The notes under the pieces: model-generated | The model's input: only the letters and a program-made list of their open reading frames with translations | Told to the model about the DNA's origin: nothing | The model's database searches: none | Made by a program: the position numbers and the translations under genes | Assembly (NCBI GenBank): GCA_045544455.1 | Contig: JAZPYZ010000014.1 | Location: 1-64,000, forward strand | DNA from: JAZPYZ01 sp045544455 | GTDB taxonomy: Bacteria; Bacillota; Clostridia; Oscillospirales; Acutalibacteraceae | Direction: 5' to 3' | DNA length: 64,000 nt | Shown: positions 49,533 through 56,766 of the stretch, piece after piece | Numbering within the stretch: the first letter of the stretch is position 1 | Layout of the letters: every line of letters begins with the position of its first letter

Positions 49533-50087
49533 ATGTCGACAACACCATCCGTTATGTTGGATAGTGCCGCCGTTGAGCGCGCACTGAAACGGATTTCTCA
49601 CGAAATCATCGAGCGAAATCAAGGGTGTGACACCATTTGTTTGGTCGGGGTGTGTCGACGCGGTGTGCCGTTGGCTAACCGCTTGGCAGAATATATTTGG
49701 CAGATCGAAGGCAAACGCGTTTCGGTCGGCAGTTTGGATATTACGCGGTATCGTGACGATATCCAGCAGATGTGGGAAGTGCCGGTGCTCAACGTGACCG
49801 ACATTCCGTTTGATATCAACGGACGCGACGTGGTGTTGGTAGATGACGTACTGTATACCGGTCGAACCGCCCGGGCGGCGATGGATGCGTTGATCAAAAT
49901 GGGACGTCCGGCGACGGTGCAGTTGGCGGTGTTGATCGATCGCGGCCATCGGGAACTGCCGATACGCGGCGACTATATCGGGAAAAATATTCCCACCGCC
50001 AAACTCGAACGAATTGCCGTTCGTGTGCCGGAATTTGACGGCGAAACGGCGGTTGTGTTGTATCGAAACGAGGAGGAGACTCTATGA
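49533..50087 (+). CDS. pyrR: PyrR bifunctional pyrimidine regulator / uracil phosphoribosyltransferase
   Basis: RNA-binding attenuation protein of pyr operons with uracil phosphoribosyltransferase activity. The PRPP-binding loop VVLVDDVLYTGRTARAAMDA is intact; other family blocks are ISHEIIERNQG, LVGVCRRGVPLANRLAE and LIDRGHRELPIRGDYIGKN. Length 184 residues. The ATG at 49533 is 8 bases after AGGAG. No other pyrimidine gene is linked; instead a lipoprotein gene overlaps its end by 4 bases. Confidence 0.95.
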   Translation: MSTTPSVMLDSAAVERALKRISHEIIERNQGCDTICLVGVCRRGVPLANRLAEYIWQIEGKRVSVGSLDITRYRDDIQQMWEVPVLNVTDIPFDINGRDVVLVDDVLYTGRTARAAMDALIKMGRPATVQLAVLIDRGHRELPIRGDYIGKNIPTAKLERIAVRVPEFDGETAVVLYRNEEETL

Positions 50088-50590
50088 AAAAACGTTGGTG
50101 GATCGTGTGTGTGATAGGATGCTTGTTGATCGGCATGTTGGCCGGTTGCCAACCGGCGGACGATGCATCCGGTCAAGAGGATGAAATGGATATCGGTACC
50201 GATACCTCGCTGATCCACGTGGATCTGGCGACGGTGTTCACCTTAGAGGAAATGTCGGATATTTTAGGCGTGACCGTGACCGGCAACAACGTGTTCGAAA
50301 GCGATACGTCGGTATCCTTCCAAAACGAGGAGATGCAAACGGTGGCAATCGTTGCCTTCCGCGATTGCGCACGCGACGTGTTTGACGAGATGGTCTCGTA
50401 TTATGACGAGATAGAAGAAACACCGAACCTTGGTACCATCGCGTATTGGGCGACCGCCGGCGAGTTGTTGGTATATGAAAGCGGCTATGCGATCAGTGTA
50501 CACGTATCGGTCACCGATATGAGCGAGGACGATGCGTTACTCATATCGCGGCATTTGGCGGCTTTGTTGATGGAACGCGCCTTTGCATAA
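50084..50590 (+). CDS. Lipoprotein of unknown function
   Basis: A 168-residue protein with a signal peptide and lipobox LAGC (cysteine at about residue 22). The mature part is acidic, with the segment VFTLEEMSDILGVTVTGN resembling a helix-strand start seen in small ligand-binding lipoproteins, followed by alternating strands. No family recognised. Its ATG overlaps the pyrR stop (ATGA), so expression follows pyrR; a functional link is not evident. Confidence 0.75.
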   Translation: MKKRWWIVCVIGCLLIGMLAGCQPADDASGQEDEMDIGTDTSLIHVDLATVFTLEEMSDILGVTVTGNNVFESDTSVSFQNEEMQTVAIVAFRDCARDVFDEMVSYYDEIEETPNLGTIAYWATAGELLVYESGYAISVHVSVTDMSEDDALLISRHLAALLMERAFA

Positions 50591-50604
50591 TCGGAAACTA
50601 AACC

Positions 50605-50638
50605 AAAGCGGCAGGAGTAACACTCCTGCCGCTTTTCG
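50605..50638. terminator. Bidirectional rho-independent terminator
   Basis: A 14-bp perfect stem (50605-50618 with 50622-50635, loop AAC) between the convergent lipoprotein and LamG genes. Confidence 0.9.
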
Positions 50639-50643
50639 GTTAT

Positions 50644-51633
50644 TTATCGGATTTTTTTCATGTGTTTTGGTTTGTTTCGGTACGGCCAACACACAATAAC
50701 TAAAATTAGGGCCACACCGGTCACGATGATCGGAATCCACGTTGTGGGAGACGTCCAGTCGGTAACGTCTCGTTCGAATTCCGTAGAGGTGGTCGAAAAG
50801 GTAGTAGTCGTAGTGGTTTCGGTGGTAGTTGTCTGGGTGGTGGTCGGCGTGGGGGTGGTTTCGTCGGTGATCTCAATGCCGGCCATCAACCGTTGAATTT
50901 TTTCTTGCGATAACGCCACGTCATACAACGACATCTCATCCAACACCGCGTTTAAGGTGGGGTGCTCTTCGATGTTATCGCCGATCAGCAAATACGAAAA
51001 ACGTAGTTGCGCAAAATCCAACATCCACAGTTCTTGGAACCGCAATTCGCCGTCAATGTAATATTTCAAATCGGTGCCGTCGATCACGATGGCTAAATGA
51101 TGCCATTCACCGGTTTCCCACGCAATCGGATTACCGTCCACGTCCGACAGGGAATACTCCATGTCGATACCTTTCTTTTGTTCGCGCGTTAATACCAGTC
51201 GGTTGCCGAGTGAGTTGCCGTTTTCGTCCACGGCGTTCGGGTATACCGTGAGCAAACTCAAGTTAGGGCGATAAAACGAAAAGAAATGTTGGTTGGGGGC
51301 TGGTTCGCCGTTTACCTCGTCACCGTTCCATTGGATCCAGGCGGTAAAGGTGCAGGTGGATATGCTCAGCGGCAGATGGTTGACCATCAACAGATGACCG
51401 TCGCCGTTTAATGCCACGCCTTGTCCGTCGTAGCCGTCCACCCAGGTGATATCGTCTAACGACAACAATTTGTCGCCATTGTAATATTGCACGTACGATT
51501 TGTTAGCGTCGCCCGGTTCGTCGATGATCACCAATTCGTTATCCCGATATCCGACAGAAGTCGCCGATACCGGCATGGCTAAAACCAGACTCAGCCCGAT
51601 CAAGCAGACCATCATCGCGCGTAACCATTTCAT
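50644..51633 (-). CDS. LamG-domain surface protein with C-terminal membrane anchor
   Basis: A 329-residue secreted protein. Signal peptide (residues 1-24), a concanavalin-like LamG/laminin-G domain (about 30-250: YDGQGVALNGDGHLLMV, CTFTAWIQWNGDEV, WHHLAIVIDGTDLKYYIDGE, LDEMSLYDVALSQEKI), a Thr-rich linker (about 255-295) likely to span the wall, a membrane helix, and a short basic tail. LamG folds usually bind carbohydrate or protein ligands. Transcribed alone. Confidence 0.85.
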   Translation of the reverse strand: MKWLRAMMVCLIGLSLVLAMPVSATSVGYRDNELVIIDEPGDANKSYVQYYNGDKLLSLDDITWVDGYDGQGVALNGDGHLLMVNHLPLSISTCTFTAWIQWNGDEVNGEPAPNQHFFSFYRPNLSLLTVYPNAVDENGNSLGNRLVLTREQKKGIDMEYSLSDVDGNPIAWETGEWHHLAIVIDGTDLKYYIDGELRFQELWMLDFAQLRFSYLLIGDNIEEHPTLNAVLDEMSLYDVALSQEKIQRLMAGIEITDETTPTPTTTQTTTTETTTTTTFSTTSTEFERDVTDWTSPTTWIPIIVTGVALILVIVCWPYRNKPKHMKKIR

Positions 51634-51711
51634 CTTGTCACATCCTTAAAGAAACATTACGTCTATTTTCCTCTTTTGTGGGGGTTTTGTCAATGGATTC
51701 GTTGAAAAAGG

Positions 51712-51740
51712 TTGAGATTATTTATGCCGTGTGGTATACT
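51712..51740 (+). promoter_or_regulatory. Promoter of the gatCAB-led operon
   Basis: TTGAGA (51712-51717), 17 bases, TATACT (51735-51740). Confidence 0.7.
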
Positions 51741-51774
51741 AAACACGATTATTACACAGGGAAGGAGTCTGCCT

Positions 51775-52053
51775 ATGATTTCGCGACAAAAACTGGACGA
51801 AACGGCCCGCTTGGCGGCGTTATCGTTTGAGGACGATCAGCTTGACCGTATCGGTCGAGAGATGGCGGCGATCTTGTCGTTGGTCGATGAGATACCGGTT
51901 TTGGACGAGGCAGACGACGCTATGTTTCAAGCTGTCGGCACACAGCGGGATGACGCGGTGCGTCCGTCGTATGAACGAGACGAGATATTGCAAAACGCTG
52001 CGGATACACAAGATGGCTTTTTTACTTGTCAAAATGGAAAGGCGCGCTTATGA
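51775..52053 (+). CDS. gatC: Asp/Glu-tRNA amidotransferase subunit C
   Basis: Small stabilising subunit (92 residues) of the GatCAB amidotransferase that converts Glu-tRNA-Gln and/or Asp-tRNA-Asn. It shows the GatC pattern ISRQKLDETARLAALSFEDD, then VDEIPVLDEADD and VRPSYERDEILQNA. AAGGAG precedes the ATG. It overlaps gatA by 4 bases. Carriage of this system implies that GlnRS and/or AsnRS may be missing from the genome. Confidence 0.92.
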   Translation: MISRQKLDETARLAALSFEDDQLDRIGREMAAILSLVDEIPVLDEADDAMFQAVGTQRDDAVRPSYERDEILQNAADTQDGFFTCQNGKARL

Positions 52054-53504
52054 TGTCGATCAAATCCATTCACCAAGGACTGATCGCGCGTGATTTTTCG
52101 TGCGCGGAATTGGTTTTGCGCTATCAAAATGCGATTACGCGGGATAATCCTCGTTTGCGCGCGTTTATTACCGTGACCGACGATGAGGCGGTCGCGGCGG
52201 CTGCACGTATAGATAAACGGTTGGCGGCCGGAGAGACGATCGGCATGCTGGCCGGTGTGCCGATGACGTTAAAAGATAATATTTCCACCCGTGGCATTCG
52301 CACCACGTGCGGATCGCGAATGTTGGCGGATTATATCCCGATATATGATGCGACGGTATGGCAACGGTTGCAAACCGCCGGCGGGATCTTGATGGGCAAA
52401 TCCAATATGGATGAATTTGCCATGGGATCCACCGGCGAAACCTCCTGGTTTGGCGCCACCAAACATCCGCAGGACGCCGATCGGGTACCGGGCGGCAGTT
52501 CCGGCGGTACGGCGTGTGCCGTGGCGGCCGGATTGGCGGTGTATGGGTTGGGTTCCGATACCGGCGGTTCGATTCGGCAACCGGCGGCTTTTTGCGGCGT
52601 GGTTGGGTTAAAACCCACCTACGGTGCGGTGTCGCGCTATGGGTTGGTGGCACATGCGTCGAGTTTGGATCAAATAGGACCGATAGCGGCCACGGCCGCG
52701 GATGTAGCGATGGTGTACGACGTCATTGCCGATCGCGATCCGTGCGACGCGACGAGCGATACCGCCACACGTGTGTCGGCGGTAAGCCATTTAAACGATT
52801 CACTTTCCGGACTGCGTATCGGGGTGGTATCGACCGGTTCAGAATGGGTAGAACCGATCGTACTGGCCTCTCTTGAACGTGCGGCCCAGGTATATCAGTC
52901 GCTGGGTGCTACGTTGGTACCGGTTGAACTTCCGCTTCTTAAACACGCCATTCCGGCCTATCACGTGATCGCCGGGGCGGAAGTTGCGTCCAATTTGGCC
53001 CGGTACGACGGCATCCGTTACGGATACCGGTCTGATCAAGGAGACAGCCGGCAAGAGCGTATCGTAAACACCCGTACCGAAGGATTTGGTCAAGTGGTGA
53101 AACGGCGAATCTTGTTCGGGACGTATGTGTTACAGCAAGCGCAATACGAACGATATTATAAACGGGCCATCGCGTTTCGCCGGCAAACCACGCAGATGTT
53201 CGCCGATGCGTTTGAGCGGTGTGACGTGTTATTAATGCCGACCACTTCGACGGTGGCGTTCCGGTCGCCGGCGGCGCAGTATGCCGATCAAGACGATCTC
53301 TTTTTTGCCGATACCTTTACCGCATCGGTCAACCTGGCCGGTTTGCCGGCGGTATCGGTCCCGTGCGGCTCGGACCTGGCCGGCCTGCCGGTCGGGATGC
53401 AACTTGTCGGTAAACGCTTTGCGGAACCGACGATCTTAAACGCGGCGCATCAATTTGAACAAGCGACCGCGTCGGTGTTTGTGCGGCAGGGGGTGTCGGT
53501 ATGA
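52050..53504 (+). CDS. gatA: Asp/Glu-tRNA amidotransferase subunit A
   Basis: Amidase that releases ammonia from glutamine for the GatB kinase site. The Ser-cisSer-Lys triad is visible: Lys in MTLKDNISTRG, the serines in the PGGSSGGTACAVAAGL signature and in GSDTGGSIRQPAAFCG. C-terminal segments RRILFGTYVLQQAQYERYY and NLAGLPAVSVPCG follow. Length 484. The ATG at 52050 overlaps the gatC stop, with GGAAAGG upstream. Confidence 0.96.
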   Translation: MMSIKSIHQGLIARDFSCAELVLRYQNAITRDNPRLRAFITVTDDEAVAAAARIDKRLAAGETIGMLAGVPMTLKDNISTRGIRTTCGSRMLADYIPIYDATVWQRLQTAGGILMGKSNMDEFAMGSTGETSWFGATKHPQDADRVPGGSSGGTACAVAAGLAVYGLGSDTGGSIRQPAAFCGVVGLKPTYGAVSRYGLVAHASSLDQIGPIAATAADVAMVYDVIADRDPCDATSDTATRVSAVSHLNDSLSGLRIGVVSTGSEWVEPIVLASLERAAQVYQSLGATLVPVELPLLKHAIPAYHVIAGAEVASNLARYDGIRYGYRSDQGDSRQERIVNTRTEGFGQVVKRRILFGTYVLQQAQYERYYKRAIAFRRQTTQMFADAFERCDVLLMPTTSTVAFRSPAAQYADQDDLFFADTFTASVNLAGLPAVSVPCGSDLAGLPVGMQLVGKRFAEPTILNAAHQFEQATASVFVRQGVSV

Positions 53505-54925
53505 CCTATGAAATGGTGGTCGGACTCGAAACCCATATGGAACTGGCGACACGTTCGAAGATCTTTTGCGGATGTTCCACTGCGTTTGGTGCGCCGCCCA
53601 ACACCCAATGTTGTCCGGTGTGCATGGGGTTTCCTGGCGCGTTACCGGTACTCAATCGGCAAGCGGTCATGCTCGCGGTGACGGCCGGCCTGGCGACCGG
53701 ATGCACCATTCATCCCGTGACCAAAACCGATCGCAAACAGTACCAATACCCCGATCTGCCGAAAGCGTATCAGATCACACAGTTTGATCGGCCGTTATGC
53801 ACCGATGGGCAAGTGACCTTGTCGTCCGGCAAACGCATCCGCATTGCGCGGATACATATCGAAGAAGATGCCGGCAAACTGATCCATCAAACCGACGGTG
53901 TGGCGATCGACTATAATCGATGCGGTGTGCCGTTGATCGAAATCGTCACCGAACCGGATTTTCGCACTACCGATGAGATTCGGGAATATCTGGAACAACT
54001 GCAACGCCTGATGCAATACGCCGGCGTGTCCGACGGTAAAATGCAGGAAGGATCGATGCGATGCGACGTCAACGTGTCGGTGCGACCGGTCGGTTGCACG
54101 GCGCTTGGTATCCGTACCGAGATCAAAAATGTCAATTCGTTTCGGTTTATCGAACAGGCGGTCGCGTTTGAGGCGGACCGCCAGATCGCTTTGTTGCAAA
54201 ACGGGCAACCGGTCGTGCAGGAAACCCGTCGTTATAACGAAACCAAACGCACGACCGAAAGCATGCGCGGCAAAGAGGATGCGACGGATTATCGGTATAT
54301 GCGAGAACCGGATCTCGGCACCATTACGGTGTCGCAAGCGGATATCGATTGGTGCCGCGCGGCGTTACCGGAACTGCCGGCTTCGCGCAAAACGCGGTAT
54401 ATAGAACAATACGGATTGTCCGAGCGCGAGGCGAACGTGCTGTTGAAATACCGGCCGTTAGCGGATTATTTTGAAACCGCAAGCCGGGATGTGTCTAAAT
54501 CGTTAGTGGCGCGCTGGATCACCGGCCCGTTATTCAGTCGCTTGCCGGACGAATCGGCCAAACAACAAGCGGACATGCCGGTTTTGGCGGATCATCTTCG
54601 CCGTTTGGTGGCATTGGTAGATGACGGTACCTTACGATTGAACGTGGCAAAACGTATTCTGGATCGCATGATGGATACTGGCTTGGCACCGGACGATCTG
54701 ATCACCGATGCCGATCGCGCAATCATCGACGACGAAACCTTGTGCGGTATATGCCGACAGGTGATTCACGATAATCCGCGCGCGGTGACGGATTATCGCG
54801 ACGGTAAACATACGGCCATACACGCGTTGGTCGGCGGTGTCATGCGTGCGACCGGTGGTGCGGCGGATGCTCGCACAGTCGAACAGACGTTAAGGCGGTT
54901 ACTCGATACAGAAAAGAGCGAATGA
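53501..54925 (+). CDS. gatB: Asp/Glu-tRNA amidotransferase subunit B
   Basis: Kinase/transamidase subunit that activates the misacylated tRNA. The N-terminal cradle (VGLETHMELATRSKIFCGC, PNTQCCPVCMGFPGALP with two zinc cysteine pairs, KTDRKQYQYPDLPKAYQITQ) is intact. The C-terminal helical and tail (YqeY-like) domains (RILDRMMDTG, HALVGGVMRATGGAADA) are also present. Length 474. It overlaps gatA by 4 bases and the next gene begins one base after it. Confidence 0.96.
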   Translation: MTYEMVVGLETHMELATRSKIFCGCSTAFGAPPNTQCCPVCMGFPGALPVLNRQAVMLAVTAGLATGCTIHPVTKTDRKQYQYPDLPKAYQITQFDRPLCTDGQVTLSSGKRIRIARIHIEEDAGKLIHQTDGVAIDYNRCGVPLIEIVTEPDFRTTDEIREYLEQLQRLMQYAGVSDGKMQEGSMRCDVNVSVRPVGCTALGIRTEIKNVNSFRFIEQAVAFEADRQIALLQNGQPVVQETRRYNETKRTTESMRGKEDATDYRYMREPDLGTITVSQADIDWCRAALPELPASRKTRYIEQYGLSEREANVLLKYRPLADYFETASRDVSKSLVARWITGPLFSRLPDESAKQQADMPVLADHLRRLVALVDDGTLRLNVAKRILDRMMDTGLAPDDLITDADRAIIDDETLCGICRQVIHDNPRAVTDYRDGKHTAIHALVGGVMRATGGAADARTVEQTLRRLLDTEKSE

Positions 54926-54926
54926 T

Positions 54927-55823
54927 ATGAATCGAAAACAATTACAAAGCAACGGCTTGTTGTTGCTGGCGGCGTTGATTTGGGGCGTGGCGTTTGTGGC
55001 GCAAAGCGATGCCATGAATCACGTCGGTGCGTTTACCTTTAACGGTGCACGCTTTGTGTTGGGTGCACTGGCGCTATGGCCACTGGCGGCCTATAAACAA
55101 GCGAAACTCACGCCGGCCGAGCGCGTGTCACAACGGCGTCCGCTATGGATAGGGGCGTTGCTTTGCGGTGTGACGTTAGGGGTAGCTTCGGCGTTACAGC
55201 AACACGGGCTCATCGAAACCTCGGCCGGAAAAGCCGGCTTTTTGACCGCGCTATACGTGGTGTTGGTGCCGCTGATCGGGCTACTGTTTAAGCGGCACGT
55301 GGCGTATACCGTGTGGATCGGTGTCAGTATGGCGGTGGTGGGTATGTACCTGCTTTGTATCAACGAACAATTATCGTTAAATCGCGGCGATATGTTGATT
55401 TTACTGTGTGCGGTAGTGTTTGCCATCCAGATGGTACTGGTTGGACATTACGCTCCGTTGGTGGACGGTGTCAGTTTAGCGTGTTTGGAATTTGCCGTGG
55501 CCGGTATCGGCAACCTTGTTCCGGCCTTGTTGTTCGAACACCATCACATCGAATCGTTAATGGCGGCATGGTTGCCGTTGTTATATACCGGCTTGTTGTC
55601 GAGTGGGGTAGCGTACACGTTGCAGATTCTCGGACAACGGCATGCCCATCCGGCGGTCGCCTCGCTGATCTTGAGTTTGGAATCGGTGTTTGCGGCGTTA
55701 TCCGGTTGGGTACTGCTACACGAAAGATTGTTGCCGCGTGAACTGATCGGTGCCGTATTGATGTTGGCGGCGGTTATTCTGGCGGAAATCCCGGTTAAAC
55801 GAGGAAAGGGAGAGTCTGTATGA
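54927..55823 (+). CDS. DMT superfamily (EamA) transporter
   Basis: A 298-residue inner-membrane transporter with about ten helices in two EamA repeats. Repeat 1 begins LLLLAALIWGVAFVAQSDAM with NGARFVLGALAL; repeat 2 includes LLCAVVFAIQMVLVGHYA and ends in SLESVFAALSGWVLLHERL, the conserved EamA end. Substrates of this family are small metabolites (amino acids, nucleotide sugars, drugs) and cannot be predicted here. It begins 1 base after gatB and overlaps the kinase gene by 4 bases. Confidence 0.88.
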   Translation: MNRKQLQSNGLLLLAALIWGVAFVAQSDAMNHVGAFTFNGARFVLGALALWPLAAYKQAKLTPAERVSQRRPLWIGALLCGVTLGVASALQQHGLIETSAGKAGFLTALYVVLVPLIGLLFKRHVAYTVWIGVSMAVVGMYLLCINEQLSLNRGDMLILLCAVVFAIQMVLVGHYAPLVDGVSLACLEFAVAGIGNLVPALLFEHHHIESLMAAWLPLLYTGLLSSGVAYTLQILGQRHAHPAVASLILSLESVFAALSGWVLLHERLLPRELIGAVLMLAAVILAEIPVKRGKGESV

Positions 55824-56761
55824 CGATCATTACCATCACCTTAAATCCGGCGTTTGATCGGCATTGTTATATTGCCGATTTTGAGGCCGGACATGAATTT
55901 GTGGCGACCGATACCCAGATCGATGCCGGCGGTAAAGGTGTCAACATCGCGCGCGCTCTTACGGTTAACGGCGTGGAAAGTGAGACGGTTGTTGTGCTTG
56001 GTGAACAGAACCGAGAATCGTTTTGTGCTCAATTAAAGCAGGATGGTCTTGCTTTTCAAGATATCACGGTCTCCGGCCGTATTCGCGAAAACCTCACCAT
56101 TCATACCGATACCGGTACCGAAACACGCATTGCATTTGCCGGCTTTTCGATCGATGGCCGCACGTTGGACCGTGTATACGAGATGGTCGAGCCGTTATTG
56201 GTGGATGAACCGATCGTTACGTTGACCGGTCGAATGCCGGATAGCTTGCCGATGACGGATTTACAACGATTTGTTGCCAAACTCAAAGCGCAAGGGGCTA
56301 AACTTGTGATCGATTCCCGTTCGTTTACGAAGGCGGATTTGATCGAGGCTGCCCCGTGGTTGATTAAACCGAACCAAGAGGAAATCACCACGTACCTGGA
56401 TCGCCCGATCAACGGGTTTGCCGATGCTTTGGCCGGCGCGAAAGCGTTATGCGCGGCCGGCATCGAACAGGTGATGGTCAGCTTAGGCGAACAGGGCGCG
56501 ATGTTGGTCACGGCGGCCGATACGTACGTGGCCACCGCACCGGCCGTGACGGTACAGTCTACCGTGGGGGCGGGGGATAGCTCGATCGCCGGGTTTTTGG
56601 CGGCCCGTAAAGAAGGGTGTTCGCCGGCGGCGTGTTTGGCGCGTGCGGTGGCGTTTGGCAGTGCCGCGTGCGAAACGAGTGGGACTCGTCCGCCGCATCC
56701 CAATGCGGTGGCTAGATTGTTGACGAAGATCACGGTGCAGTTCATTGGATCAAGGGGGTAG
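55820..56761 (+). CDS. PfkB family hexose kinase (1-phosphofructokinase-like)
   Basis: A 313-residue ribokinase-fold sugar kinase. ITLNPAFDRHCYI and DAGGKGVNIARALTVNGVE (substrate-binding glycine pair) lie at the N-terminus, and VQSTVGAGDSSIAGFL (anion hole and catalytic Asp) near the C-terminus. This pattern fits 1-phosphofructokinase or tagatose-6-phosphate kinase. No PTS or regulator gene is adjacent; instead a glycosidase gene follows after 5 bases, so it may phosphorylate a sugar phosphate released from that glycosidase's products. Confidence 0.88.
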   Translation: MTIITITLNPAFDRHCYIADFEAGHEFVATDTQIDAGGKGVNIARALTVNGVESETVVVLGEQNRESFCAQLKQDGLAFQDITVSGRIRENLTIHTDTGTETRIAFAGFSIDGRTLDRVYEMVEPLLVDEPIVTLTGRMPDSLPMTDLQRFVAKLKAQGAKLVIDSRSFTKADLIEAAPWLIKPNQEEITTYLDRPINGFADALAGAKALCAAGIEQVMVSLGEQGAMLVTAADTYVATAPAVTVQSTVGAGDSSIAGFLAARKEGCSPAACLARAVAFGSAACETSGTRPPHPNAVARLLTKITVQFIGSRG

Positions 56762-56766
56762 TTCAT